A DNA stretch of 64,000 bases. Origin: Streptomyces davaonensis JCM 4913. GTDB lineage: Bacteria; Actinomycetota; Actinomycetes; Streptomycetales; Streptomycetaceae. The notes under the pieces were generated by a model. It saw only the letters and a list, made by a program, of their open reading frames with translations. It searched no databases and was not told the DNA's origin. A program made the translations under genes and the position numbers. Shown piece after piece: positions 48,729 through 57,965 of this stretch (position 1 is its first letter; each line of letters begins with the position of its first letter). The stretch lies in the NCBI RefSeq assembly GCF_000349325.1, contig NC_020504.1, positions 6,544,053-6,608,052 on the forward strand. The letters are read 5' to 3'.

Positions 48729-51700
48729 TCAGCGGGAGCGGGCGGCGTCGAGGAGGGGGGAGAGGCTGGAGACGAGCGGTACCTCTCGGTCCGCCACACG
48801 TAGTTGACGCCAGGAGTTCGGGCTGTAGCCGATGAACGGCAGGCCGATGGTGCGGGCGGCGGTCTGTTCGGCGACGGTGGAGGCGATCAGAACACAGGCG
48901 GAGGCGGGTGCCTGCGCGTGGTCGAGCGCCTCCAGCAGAACGTGCGGATGGGGCATCAGTCGGGTGAGGTCCGAGGAACGGCCGTACACGCCTCCCGGCA
49001 CATGGTCGGTCAGGCGGCCTCGCCGCAGGAACCAGGTGGCCGCCTCAGTGGCCCGGTCGGTCACCACGGCCGGTCGGGCCCCGCCGACGTTCAACGCCTG
49101 GAGCAGCTCGCGGGCCAGAGGGTTGGGCCGGGCGATACGAGCCGCCCGGCTGTCGTGCAGGTCCACCAACTTGCGAACCTCATGGGCCAGCTTGTGTTCG
49201 GCGAATGCCCGCAACAGGCTGAGTGAGTCGGCTTGGTCCATGGGCCCGATCGACGGCAGCGGTTGCCCGGACAGCGCTCCCGCGGGGTCGCGTTCTTCAA
49301 CAAGCAGCCGCGCGATGTCCTGAAGTACCTCCCGCTCGGCGTCCGCCGGGTACAGGTGCGCCAGGATCTCGTCGAATCCGAGCAGCACGCACTGCGCATT
49401 GCGGATCAGCTCCTGTGGCGTACGCAGGGCGGTGCCCGAGTGGATCACGGTGGGCCCCCCGAACGCCCGGGGCAGGGTCCAGCGCAGCGCGTACCCGGGC
49501 ACACTCCACTGACCCAGTGCCTCTTTGAGCCCGCCCTTGCGGGCCGCTGCGGTGACCAGCACGTCGGTGAGCATCCTGGCCAGGTCCAGTCCGGGGCTCT
49601 CAGCGGCCTTGAGCGGGTCCTCGACACACCACGACACGGACACCCCCGGCACCCCGAGGCGTGAGAGATGGCGTTCCCATAGATCGACTTCGAAATATCG
49701 CCACCTGGCCCGGACGGCGTTGGACGCCTCCCGGACGGACGGCGAGTCCGTGCGAGCGAGCCCACCGTCCTCGAAGGAAAGGACGACGACCTGGCCCGGG
49801 TTCTGGGCCTGGGGGATCCCTCCGTCGTACGGCATGGGGAAAGGCCCGTGTACAGCTCGCCCCTCCGCCGGGAGGCGTGCGCCGTCGATCAGCCTGAACA
49901 GTCGGTACCAGCCGCCGCCCTCGCCGAACTGACGGAAGTCACGCGGGTCCGCGGCTTCACCGTCGATGACCTCCACGTAGTGCCAGAACTCCGACAGCGC
50001 GACGATCGCCCGCGCCTGGGACGCGTGCAGTGCCGTCCTGGCCAGCTCGAAGTCCGGCCGGTCGCTGGAGACCTCCGTGCCGTCGGGCGCCAGGTGCGCC
50101 TGCCAGAAAGTGACGCAGAGCCGTAGGTCGCCGAAGGCGGACAGGTGAGTGGACAGTGCGTCCATCGTCGTCCGGAACAGCGGGGCCCCGTCCACGTACG
50201 GCTCCATGCGCGCGGTCACGCCCCAGGAGGTCTGCATCAGCTGGTACTCGTCCGGGCCGAGACCGCTGGCCGCGACCAGCTCCGCGACCATTCGGCGAAG
50301 CGCCGCCATGGCCTCCGAGACCGGCACTCCGTCGGTGAACTCGAAGCGGGCGAAGTCGTGCTGTTCCGTCTCGGGTTCGTCGTCCGTGTCCTCCTCCACC
50401 AGCAGCCGGTCCGGCTCGTCCTCCCCGAGCAGCGGGGGCTCTTCCTCGAACGCGGGTTCCTCTGGCCGCCGGGACTGGGGGACATCCGTGAGCGCCTCGC
50501 GCAACTCGTGCCCCAGCACCAGCAGTTCGGGGTTGTCGCCACCCGAGACCTCATAGTCGTCGAACGCGTCCAGCGCCTCCTCCATCCGGCCCTGGCGCTG
50601 GAGTGCGATCAGGTACAGGCGGCGGAAGTCCTCGCGGGACGGGTGGGTGCGGAGGAGGTCCGCGAGGTCGGTGGCCGCTCGTTCGAACTCGCCGAGCTCC
50701 AGGTCCAGTTCGGCTCGGGTGGTGTAGAGGGAGAGGCGCAGTTGGTGGAAGCGGGTGCGGGCGGCGTCTGCTGACGGGCCCGGGACGCCGTCCAGGGCGT
50801 TGCCGTGCCAGAGGGCCAGGGCCTCGTCCACCGTGGCGCGGGCGGAGGCGAGTTCGCCTGCCGCGCGCTGCTTCTCCGTCTGTTCCACCAGCTTCTGGCA
50901 GGTGACGACGTCCACGAAGTCGGCGCTCGTGTGCAGGGCGTAGCTGTCGGGACGGGCGGCCAGTACTCCTGGTCCCAAGGCGTTGCGCAGCCGGGAGGCG
51001 TAGGTGCGCAGGAGGGCCTTGGGGTCGCCCTCGGGTCCCAGCTGTCCCCAGAAGATGCCCTCGATGAGTTCGGCATGGGTCACGTCGCGGCCGTGGTGGA
51101 GGAGCAGCATGGCCAGCATGGCCTGCTCCCGAGGGGAGCCGGTGGCGAGCGGGCGCCCTGAGCCCCGGCGGATGGAGACGGGGCCGAGGAGGGAGTAGTA
51201 GACCGGATCGTGGGACTTCCACGCCTGGCGGACGAACGCGCCGTGCTGGAGCACGCGCAGACCCTCCCGCTGGTCCGCGAGGACGTCCGACAGCAGCAGC
51301 CGGAGCGCCCGGGCATAGGAGGGGCGCATGGACTCCGGCAGCACGCCCAGCTGACCGGCCGAGACGTTCACACCGGTCACGACAGGGGTGCCCGACGCCA
51401 GTTCGAACACCAGCTCGCCGAGATGGCGCAGGTCCATGGCGTACGGCTCCTGGCCGCCGTGCCCCAGGTTGAACAAGGTCAGCCGCACCGTGCCGTCGGG
51501 CAGGAGCATGACCCGGTTGGTGTCGAGGAACCCGTGCGGGACCCCGGCCTGATGCATCCCGTCGACCGCGCGGGCCAGTTGGGTGACCGTCGAGGCCAGG
51601 AGCGGCGCGGGCATCCGGTGACCGCCGGGCGAGTCGAGGGAGTCCAGCGCGACGCCGTCCACGTAGTCCGTGACGAGGTACTGGTGTCCGTCCTCGACCC

Positions 51701-53480
51701 CGTAGTCGTGGACGGACACCACATGCGCCGGACGTCCCGCCTTCAGCGCCTCCGCCTCCCGCAGGAAGAGCCGCACCCGGTCCGGATCGCTGAGCACGGG
51801 GAACCGCGACACCACGACCTGCGCCCCGGTCTCCAGGTCCTCGGCCCGTCGCAGGAAGCCGCCCTCACCGACCCCCTCCGCCATCCGGTACCGATCCCGC
51901 AGCGACCGAGACCGCGACCGCTCCCGCCGCCCCACCAGCCGATCCCGCGTCTCCTCCTCCACCGTCGCGATCGGCTCGCTCCGCGGCTGAGTCTCCGACC
52001 CGGACTCCATCGGAGTCGTCGCCCGGATCTCGCCCGCCGCCGTCCCCGCCCGGTCGTCGATCAGTGCGCCCAGCCGGGAGAGGAGGTCCGTCGTCCCGCG
52101 CCGGGCGGTGCGCGGCAGGCTCCGGAGCAGCAACTCCCGTACGCCGGAACGGAACACATAGCTTCCCGGCGGCCCGGAGACCCCCGTCAGCATGCCGCTG
52201 AGGATCACCTCCGCGAGATGCTGCGGCCGCGGCTCCGGCTCCAGCGCGGCCTGCACCAGCCGCATCACCGCCAGATCCGGCCGTCCCAGCGCCAGATGCC
52301 CCGCCAGCCGGACGGCCTCCGGAGAGGCCGAGGCACGGAACCGCAGCACCAGTTCCTCCGCGGACAGCGCACCGAAGTCGGCCCGGTCCGCCGTGTCCCC
52401 GGTCCGCACGCTCAGCCGGCCCACCGCCCCCGGGAACCCCTGGCCGCCGGGCGCCGCGACCAGCGCCGCCCAGTTCGCCAGCCAGCGCGGGCCCGGTTCG
52501 AGGACGGGGAGCGGCATTCCGGTCCCGGTGGCCATGACCTCGTCGTACGGGGTGAAGGAGAGCGTGGAGTTGGGCGCCGCCGGATGCGGGGCGCTCAGCA
52601 GGCCGGGGGTCGTGGGCAGGGCGGTGTCCCGCCAGAGGTGTTCCGGCAGGGGCTGGACGACGGCCAGCGGCATTCGGCGGGCCCAGCGGCGCAGGGTGCC
52701 GTACCAGCGGGTCCCGGCCGGGCCCGGTCGCCACTGCGGGCCCATGCAGTCGCTGATCAGGAGGGTGACGGTGCGGCCGTCGGCGGGGGCGTGGGCGTCG
52801 GGGTGGCGGACCGTGCCGTCGGGCTCGGCGCGGTGCGCGGTCACCGTGCGGAAGATGCCCGACTGGGCGAGTGTGGTGTGCAGTTCGCGGATCAGCGGGC
52901 GCCAGACCGGCATCGTGGGGCCGGTGTCGTAGAGGAGGTTCAGACGCAGCCAGCGCTCCTGTGCGGGGCGCAGCACCGGCAGCCACCACTCGGGGCAGGC
53001 GCCCAGGCGGGCGATGCGGTCGGCGGTGGCCCGCTCGTCGAGTTCGAGCCGGTCGGGGGCGGCCGTGCGGCGCCTGAGCGGGCGCAGGGAGCGCTGGAGG
53101 GCGAGCGGGTGGTGGAGCATCGGCGGGGCGGGGGCCAGCAGCGCGGCGTGGGGTTCGGGGGAGGGCGGCGTCGTAGGCTCCGGCGGACGCGGTACCGGGG
53201 CCGGGGTGGGGGTGGGGAGGTGCAGCGGGGCGCGCGGGGGCTCCGGGGGGTCCTCGGCGCGTGGCTGTTCCACCGGGCGTGGTGGCTCCGGCGGTGGTAC
53301 ATCGTCGTCGTCAGGTGCCGGCCGCCGCTCCGGTGTCTCCGCCGCCCGCGGTTCCTCCATGTGCCGGGCCAGCCACAGCAGTTCGGCCAGTTCGAGCGCG
53401 GTCGGGCGCGCGCCGCCGCCCGCCTCGGCCAGTACGTCGGCCAGGCGGACCAGGGGTGAACGGCGGCGCTCAGAAGGCAT
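48729..53480 (-). CDS. Giant SAV_2336-type protein: vWA-like, pseudokinase, BTAD, HAD-like
   Basis: A 1,583-residue protein. After a Pro-rich linker (45-130) comes a degenerate vWA-like domain (about 175-330) with a MIDAS-like DTGPT (185-189) and LLISDCMGPQW. A protein-kinase-like domain (about 525-750) follows in which HRD reads HGF, DFG reads FNLG and the VAIK lysine is missing, so it should be catalytically dead. A winged-helix plus BTAD segment (about 760-1000) resembles SARP activators. A region of about 350 residues without recognised family precedes a C-terminal HAD-like domain (about 1420-1583, VVTDRATEAATWF). ATG 53480 overlaps the MoxR gene by 11 bases. In the proposed VMAP system it supplies the vWA-like and effector/regulatory parts. 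Confidence 0.75.
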   Translation of the reverse strand: MPSERRRSPLVRLADVLAEAGGGARPTALELAELLWLARHMEEPRAAETPERRPAPDDDDVPPPEPPRPVEQPRAEDPPEPPRAPLHLPTPTPAPVPRPPEPTTPPSPEPHAALLAPAPPMLHHPLALQRSLRPLRRRTAAPDRLELDERATADRIARLGACPEWWLPVLRPAQERWLRLNLLYDTGPTMPVWRPLIRELHTTLAQSGIFRTVTAHRAEPDGTVRHPDAHAPADGRTVTLLISDCMGPQWRPGPAGTRWYGTLRRWARRMPLAVVQPLPEHLWRDTALPTTPGLLSAPHPAAPNSTLSFTPYDEVMATGTGMPLPVLEPGPRWLANWAALVAAPGGQGFPGAVGRLSVRTGDTADRADFGALSAEELVLRFRASASPEAVRLAGHLALGRPDLAVMRLVQAALEPEPRPQHLAEVILSGMLTGVSGPPGSYVFRSGVRELLLRSLPRTARRGTTDLLSRLGALIDDRAGTAAGEIRATTPMESGSETQPRSEPIATVEEETRDRLVGRRERSRSRSLRDRYRMAEGVGEGGFLRRAEDLETGAQVVVSRFPVLSDPDRVRLFLREAEALKAGRPAHVVSVHDYGVEDGHQYLVTDYVDGVALDSLDSPGGHRMPAPLLASTVTQLARAVDGMHQAGVPHGFLDTNRVMLLPDGTVRLTLFNLGHGGQEPYAMDLRHLGELVFELASGTPVVTGVNVSAGQLGVLPESMRPSYARALRLLLSDVLADQREGLRVLQHGAFVRQAWKSHDPVYYSLLGPVSIRRGSGRPLATGSPREQAMLAMLLLHHGRDVTHAELIEGIFWGQLGPEGDPKALLRTYASRLRNALGPGVLAARPDSYALHTSADFVDVVTCQKLVEQTEKQRAAGELASARATVDEALALWHGNALDGVPGPSADAARTRFHQLRLSLYTTRAELDLELGEFERAATDLADLLRTHPSREDFRRLYLIALQRQGRMEEALDAFDDYEVSGGDNPELLVLGHELREALTDVPQSRRPEEPAFEEEPPLLGEDEPDRLLVEEDTDDEPETEQHDFARFEFTDGVPVSEAMAALRRMVAELVAASGLGPDEYQLMQTSWGVTARMEPYVDGAPLFRTTMDALSTHLSAFGDLRLCVTFWQAHLAPDGTEVSSDRPDFELARTALHASQARAIVALSEFWHYVEVIDGEAADPRDFRQFGEGGGWYRLFRLIDGARLPAEGRAVHGPFPMPYDGGIPQAQNPGQVVVLSFEDGGLARTDSPSVREASNAVRARWRYFEVDLWERHLSRLGVPGVSVSWCVEDPLKAAESPGLDLARMLTDVLVTAAARKGGLKEALGQWSVPGYALRWTLPRAFGGPTVIHSGTALRTPQELIRNAQCVLLGFDEILAHLYPADAEREVLQDIARLLVEERDPAGALSGQPLPSIGPMDQADSLSLLRAFAEHKLAHEVRKLVDLHDSRAARIARPNPLARELLQALNVGGARPAVVTDRATEAATWFLRRGRLTDHVPGGVYGRSSDLTRLMPHPHVLLEALDHAQAPASACVLIASTVAEQTAARTIGLPFIGYSPNSWRQLRVADREVPLVSSLSPLLDAARSR

Positions 53481-54477
53481 CGGTGTGCTGGGCCTCCCCG
53501 AGGTAGGGCATGAGCCGCTCGGCGAGTTCGTCGAGGGAGTCGGCGCCGAGGTCGGACGAGCGGGCCAGGTAGATGGCGTTCAGGAGCTGGTCGGTGGCCA
53601 GGTCGCCGCCGCCGACCCGGGACAGGAAACGGCTGATCAGGCTCTGCGCGTAGGCGTCGGGCTCCTCGTCGAAGTGGGCGCGGACGATGTCGGCGAGCCG
53701 GGCGTCGTCGGGCTGGCGCAGCCGCAGGGTGACACAGCGGCGCAGGAAGGCGGGCGGGAACTCGCGCTCGCCGTTGCTGGTGAGCACGACGAACGGGAAC
53801 GCCTGGCAGCGCACCCGGCCGCGCTCCACCGGAACCCGCTGATCGGTGCCGTGCACCAGCACGTCGGCGACGGGGGTGTCCCGGGCGCCGCGGATCAGCT
53901 CGGGGACCTCGTACTGGCCCTCCTCCAGCACGTTCAGCAGGTCGTTGGGCAGGTCCAGGTCGCTCTTGTCGATCTCGTCGATGAGCAGGGCGCGGGGACG
54001 TTCGTAGGGGAGCAGGGCGGTGCCGAGGGGGCCGAGGCGCAGATGGTCCTCGATGCCGGAGTCGGCGGGGGCGGTGGTGTGCCGGGCCGCGTACAGGCGG
54101 GAGAGCGGGTCGTACTGGTAGAGGCCGTCGTGCAGGGTGGAGCGGCTGGTGATGTTCCAGCGCAGGACCGGGCCGAGGCGCAGCTCGCGGGCGACGGCGT
54201 AGACCAGGGAGGACTTGCCGGTGCCGGGCGGGCCGGTGACGAGCAGCGGGCGGCGCAGATAGAGGGCGGCGTTGACGAGCTGCACCGTCTCCTCGGTGGC
54301 CCGGTAGGTCGCGGCGCGGTGGGTGCGGTCCGGGGAGACGGCGGCGGCGTCGGCGGTCGCGTCCGGGGAGGGGAGCGGCGGGCCGCCGTCGAAGGCCCGC
54401 CAGGGCGGGGGTGGCGGCAGCTCGGTGATGCCGTCGTGCGGCTCGTTGGTGCCGGTGTAGACGGGCCACAAGGGCAT
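53470..54477 (-). CDS. MoxR-family AAA+ ATPase of the conflict-system operon
   Basis: A 335-residue AAA+ protein: Walker A GPPGTGKSS (Lys88), Walker B LLIDEIDKSD, sensor 1 LTSNGEREFPPAFLRRC with the arginine finger, and a C-terminal lid. MoxR ATPases remodel partner proteins, usually together with vWA-domain proteins. ATG 54477 is 36 bases after the trypsin gene stop, and the stop lies inside the giant gene's start. In the model, ATP hydrolysis gates the interaction between the vWA-like protein and the VMAP protein. Confidence 0.9.
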   Translation of the reverse strand: MPLWPVYTGTNEPHDGITELPPPPPWRAFDGGPPLPSPDATADAAAVSPDRTHRAATYRATEETVQLVNAALYLRRPLLVTGPPGTGKSSLVYAVARELRLGPVLRWNITSRSTLHDGLYQYDPLSRLYAARHTTAPADSGIEDHLRLGPLGTALLPYERPRALLIDEIDKSDLDLPNDLLNVLEEGQYEVPELIRGARDTPVADVLVHGTDQRVPVERGRVRCQAFPFVVLTSNGEREFPPAFLRRCVTLRLRQPDDARLADIVRAHFDEEPDAYAQSLISRFLSRVGGGDLATDQLLNAIYLARSSDLGADSLDELAERLMPYLGEAQHTDAF

Positions 54478-54513
54478 GGATCTTCTCTCCTGGATTCCTG
54501 GGTTCCTGGATCC

Positions 54514-56187
54514 TCAAGGCGCGTTCAGTTCGACGGGGGAGTGCAGGCTGGCGGCGGGCGGGGGGAAGCAGCGCGGATCGTCCCAGAGCAGCTGGACGTC
54601 CTTCGCCCAGTGCCCGTCCGGATCGTCGTCCGCGTCCGCGGTCTCCCGCAACTCCATGACGCGGCGCGGGAGTTCAGCGGGAGGCACGCGGGCCACGGTG
54701 GCGGTGAGCTCGTCGAGGAAGTCGGTGCCGGGGCAGGGGCCCAGGTGGGCGGGGTCGGTGCAGCCGGTGCGCGGCCACAGCAGCACCGGGACGGGGGTGT
54801 TGAGTCCGGCCTCGAAGTGCGGCCGGGAGGCGGTGGACGGGTAGGAGAAGACGGCCAGGTCGGCGTCGTCGTCGCGCAGCCGCTTGCGCAGGCTCGGCGG
54901 GCGTTCCAGGACACCGCAGTCGACGCGGTGCAGCCGGGCCGCCGTACGGGCGTCCAACTTCTGCCACTTCTTGGCCAGTTGATGCCGCAGGCGTCCGCTG
55001 CGGTACCGGGAGCGGTCCACCACGACCAGCGGGTGCGCGCAGCCCAGCGGGGTGGAGTCCTCGGGGCCGCACTCCCAGTGCGCCACCGGCTCGTTCAGCC
55101 ACTCGCGCGGCAGCACGAACGTCACCAGCTCCTCCGCGTCCGGGGCGAGCTGCTCGAAGGCCTCGTCGACGCGCCGCTGGACGTACTCCCGTACGGCCGA
55201 GCGCGGCAGCCGCCGGGAGTCCACGCGCCGCCGGTGGCCGTCGCGGTAGGCGGAGACCTCCACGGTGACCTGGTCGGCACCGGCGCCGCTGTGCTCGATC
55301 TCGACGAGGATCGGCGACCAGGCGGGCGCGGCGGCGGGCGGCGCGGGCGGGGCACCGGCGGCCTCCAGCAGCTCCCGCAGCCGGTCGCCGAACGCGGTCA
55401 CGGCGTCGGGCACCTCCCACTGCACATACCCGGCCGCCGCGCTCAGCGAGGCGAAGCCGCCCTTGGGCAGCGGCGGCCCGAACCGCCCCACGGCATCCAG
55501 GTACAGCCCGTCCGGGGCGCAGTCGAGTCCTTCGGCGACCGCCCGCTCCACCAGCGCGTACAGCCGGCGCAGCGCCTCGGGGCGGTGGTCGGAGTCGGGG
55601 ATCCGCTCGCACAGCTCGGGCCAGTAGCGCACCAGGACCTGGGTCGGCAGCATCCGCCCGACCCGTGTGTCCCGGCCGCCCGCGACGGCCGACACCATCC
55701 CGACCACCCGGCCGTCCGCCAGGGTCACCGCCGCCCCGCTGAACCCCGCCGCCAGCGGCTGCCCGTGCGCGGTGAGGGCCTCCAACTGCGCCCACTCGCC
55801 GGAGATCAGCGGCCCCGGCAGCGCCCGATAGGAGGCGAGCATCCCCTCGTCGTACCCCTTGGGGAAGCCGTAGGCGATCAGCTCCGCGTGCTCCCCCTCA
55901 TCGCCGGGCGAGGCGAACTCGGCCGGGGCGAGGGGCACTTCGCGGTCGAGTTCCAGTACGGCGAGGTCGCCGGGGTCGGTGGGTCGGCCCTGCCAGCCGC
56001 CGTGCACGGCGACGGTCGCCGGTATCCCGGTCAGCTCCCGGCGGCCCGGGAAGCTGACGACGACCGGCGCCAGGTCCCGCCGGCGCACCACATGGGCGCA
56101 GGTCAGCACATGGCGGCCGGAGACCAGGAAGCCCGCGCCCACCTCGGTGCCGCACTCGACGCGGGCGTGCCAGGCAGTGCCGTTCAT
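54514..56187 (-). CDS. Trypsin-like protease fused to a VMAP-C domain
   Basis: A 557-residue protein. The N-terminal 200 residues are a chymotrypsin-fold protease with the full triad: His32 (LTCAHVV), Asp74 (PGDLAVLEL), Ser150 (AAGFSGAAVT). There is no signal peptide, so it acts in the cytoplasm. The C-terminal 300 residues contain VTFVLPREWLNEPVAHWE, WQKLDAR and WPRTGC, which I recognise as the vWA-MoxR-associated protein C-terminal (VMAP-C) domain. ATG 56187 overlaps the Trypco1 gene by four bases. In comparable predicted systems the protease is the effector, held inactive until a trigger is sensed. Confidence 0.85.
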   Translation of the reverse strand: MNGTAWHARVECGTEVGAGFLVSGRHVLTCAHVVRRRDLAPVVVSFPGRRELTGIPATVAVHGGWQGRPTDPGDLAVLELDREVPLAPAEFASPGDEGEHAELIAYGFPKGYDEGMLASYRALPGPLISGEWAQLEALTAHGQPLAAGFSGAAVTLADGRVVGMVSAVAGGRDTRVGRMLPTQVLVRYWPELCERIPDSDHRPEALRRLYALVERAVAEGLDCAPDGLYLDAVGRFGPPLPKGGFASLSAAAGYVQWEVPDAVTAFGDRLRELLEAAGAPPAPPAAAPAWSPILVEIEHSGAGADQVTVEVSAYRDGHRRRVDSRRLPRSAVREYVQRRVDEAFEQLAPDAEELVTFVLPREWLNEPVAHWECGPEDSTPLGCAHPLVVVDRSRYRSGRLRHQLAKKWQKLDARTAARLHRVDCGVLERPPSLRKRLRDDDADLAVFSYPSTASRPHFEAGLNTPVPVLLWPRTGCTDPAHLGPCPGTDFLDELTATVARVPPAELPRRVMELRETADADDDPDGHWAKDVQLLWDDPRCFPPPAASLHSPVELNAP

Positions 56188-56537
56188 GACCGCGCGGCGG
56201 CCTCCGGAGCCGGGCCACCGGACTGCCCCGGCGACCAGCTCAGCTTGACCACCAGATGCCCCTCCACGGCACCCTTGGCGATGACCGCGCCGGACTCCGC
56301 GGTGAGCTTCACTCCGAACTCCAGCTCCACCGAGTCGGGTCGCAGCGAGCCGTCCCGGAAGACCCGCAGCGCCGACTCGGCCGCCGCGCGGACGCCTTCC
56401 AGCGCGCCCTCGAAGGTCCGGGCCGCCCGCACCGGACCGTCCTCCCGCGCGACCAGCCGGGCCCCCGACTCGTCCTCGACCCCCTCCACCACCACGACGG
56501 CGCCGTCAGCGGTCTTGAACTCCATCAGCCCGTCCAT
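56184..56537 (-). CDS. Trypco1 (CU044_2847-family) small protein
   Basis: A 117-residue protein with two halves: MEFKTADGAVVVVEGVED at the start and SVELEFGVKLTAESGAVIAK near the middle, both beta-strand rich. This is the trypsin-co-occurring domain 1 (CU044_2847 family), normally encoded next to trypsin-like conflict proteases. It may act as the sensor, or as a cap that keeps the protease silent. ATG 56537 was chosen; ATG 56525 is equally possible. It is the first gene of the leftward operon, 90 bases from the carboxyltransferase gene. Confidence 0.82.
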   Translation of the reverse strand: MDGLMEFKTADGAVVVVEGVEDESGARLVAREDGPVRAARTFEGALEGVRAAAESALRVFRDGSLRPDSVELEFGVKLTAESGAVIAKGAVEGHLVVKLSWSPGQSGGPAPEAAARS

Positions 56538-56627
56538 GGCGCGGCTCGCTCCCCCGTGTGCTCTGTGCGGTCCCGATGGACTCCATTGTTACGGACCGTG
56601 CTCGGAATGTCGCCCGGTCCCGGCCGT

Positions 56628-57965
56628 TCAGGCCGACGCGATGCCGCGCACCACCCCCAGCTCCACCAAATCCTGTGGCCGAATACGGAGTTGATCCGCC
56701 GTCGGCTCCACCTCCGCAGCCGGGCGCTTCAGGATCGCCGCCGCCAGCTCCGGCGCGATCACCGAGAAGTAACTGTCCGGTGCGGCCCAGGTGTTGCCCG
56801 GCGCGGCGAGCGCGAGGGCGCCGCCGGAGCCGCCCTCGCCGATCACCAGCGTGGTGACCGGGGTGCGGGCCGCGGCCACCGCCGTGAACAGGTCCGCGAT
56901 GGCCCCGCCCGCGGCCTGCCGCTCAGCCGCCGCGTCATTGGCGGCGCCCGGGGTGTCCACCAGGGTCAGCACCGGGATGCCCAGCCGGTCCGCGAGCCGG
57001 ATCAGCCGGGCGGCCGTGCGGTAACCGGCGGGCCGGGTCGCCGTCCCGGTCTGCGCCGCGTAGGCGACCGTACGGCCCTCGTGCGTGCCGAAGCCGCACA
57101 GCATGCCGTCCGGGTCGGTGCCGCCCACCCGGTCGCCGCAGATGGCGACGCGATCAGTGAAGTAGGCGTCCAAGTAGCTTGCGGCGCGCGGTCGTTCCGC
57201 TGCGCGGGCCCGCCGTACCGCGTCCCAGCCCGTCGCCGGGAGCCCGGCGGCGCCGAGGGCCGCCGGTACCGGTGCCGGGGCCTTCGAGGTCGCCGTCAGC
57301 AGGCGCAGCCAGCGGCTCAGCGCCGCCCGCAGCTCCTCCGGCGGGACGAGCGCGTCGGCGGCCCCCGCCGCCACCTGTGCCTCGGCCGTGTAGGCCGCCG
57401 GGTCCGCGTCCGCGGGCCGGACCCGGGACCCGGCGAAACCGACCTGCGCCCCGGGCAGCGCCAGCACCACGTCGGCCCCCGCGCCCAGCGTGGCCCAGCC
57501 GCCGCCGGTCGTCGGGTCCCGCACCACCGCGATCTGCGCCAGACCCGCCTCCCGGGTCAGCACCGACTGCCGTGCCACGCGCTGGAGTTGGGTCAGCGCC
57601 AGCATGCCCTCCTGCATCCGGCTGCCGCCGGTGGCGACCAGCGGCACGACGGGCAGCCGGTAGGCGCGGGCGTGGGCGTAGGCCGCCTCCAGACGGTCGC
57701 CGGTGCGTTCACCGAGCGAGCCGCCGAGGAAGCCGAACTCGAACGCGATCAGCACCGCCCGGGTCCCGCCGACCAGGGCGGTGCCGCAGACCACGGACTC
57801 CTCCTCGCCGGTGCGCTCCGAGGCACGCAGCCGGGAGCCGTCGTAGCCCCGCCAGCCGAGCGGTCCGTCCGGCGCGGAGTCCCGTTCCGGGTGCGGGAGT
57901 TCGACGAAGGACGCATCATCGGCGACCAGCGCGATGACCTCCCGCGCGTGCAGGCGGTCAGCCAT
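56628..57965 (-). CDS. AccDA-type carboxyltransferase (biotin-dependent carboxylase family)
   Basis: A 445-residue crotonase-fold protein made of two carboxyltransferase halves: an AccD-like N-half (VVPLVATGGSRMQEGMLAL) and an AccA-like C-half (VDTPGAA, LVIGEGGSGGALALAAPGN). The AccD zinc-ribbon cysteines are absent. It would transfer carboxylate from carboxybiotin to acetyl-CoA or another acyl-CoA. ATG 57965 overlaps the matB stop by 8 bases, so the two are one operon, a coherent malonyl-CoA/acyl-CoA supply unit. The biotin carboxylase is not in the window. Confidence 0.82.
   Translation of the reverse strand: MADRLHAREVIALVADDASFVELPHPERDSAPDGPLGWRGYDGSRLRASERTGEEESVVCGTALVGGTRAVLIAFEFGFLGGSLGERTGDRLEAAYAHARAYRLPVVPLVATGGSRMQEGMLALTQLQRVARQSVLTREAGLAQIAVVRDPTTGGGWATLGAGADVVLALPGAQVGFAGSRVRPADADPAAYTAEAQVAAGAADALVPPEELRAALSRWLRLLTATSKAPAPVPAALGAAGLPATGWDAVRRARAAERPRAASYLDAYFTDRVAICGDRVGGTDPDGMLCGFGTHEGRTVAYAAQTGTATRPAGYRTAARLIRLADRLGIPVLTLVDTPGAANDAAAERQAAGGAIADLFTAVAAARTPVTTLVIGEGGSGGALALAAPGNTWAAPDSYFSVIAPELAAAILKRPAAEVEPTADQLRIRPQDLVELGVVRGIASA

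Noticed and set aside
48729..53480. Calling the giant protein a SARP antibiotic activator or an active Ser/Thr kinase
   Set aside because: The BTAD segment is only one of several domains, and the kinase lobe lacks HRD, DFG and the ATP-binding Lys. The operon partners fit a VMAP-type system better.
51210..56694. Plus-strand open frames 51210-53459 and 53014-56694
   Set aside because: They are antisense to the MoxR, protease and giant-protein genes, with low-complexity composition. The minus strand shows intact catalytic motifs.
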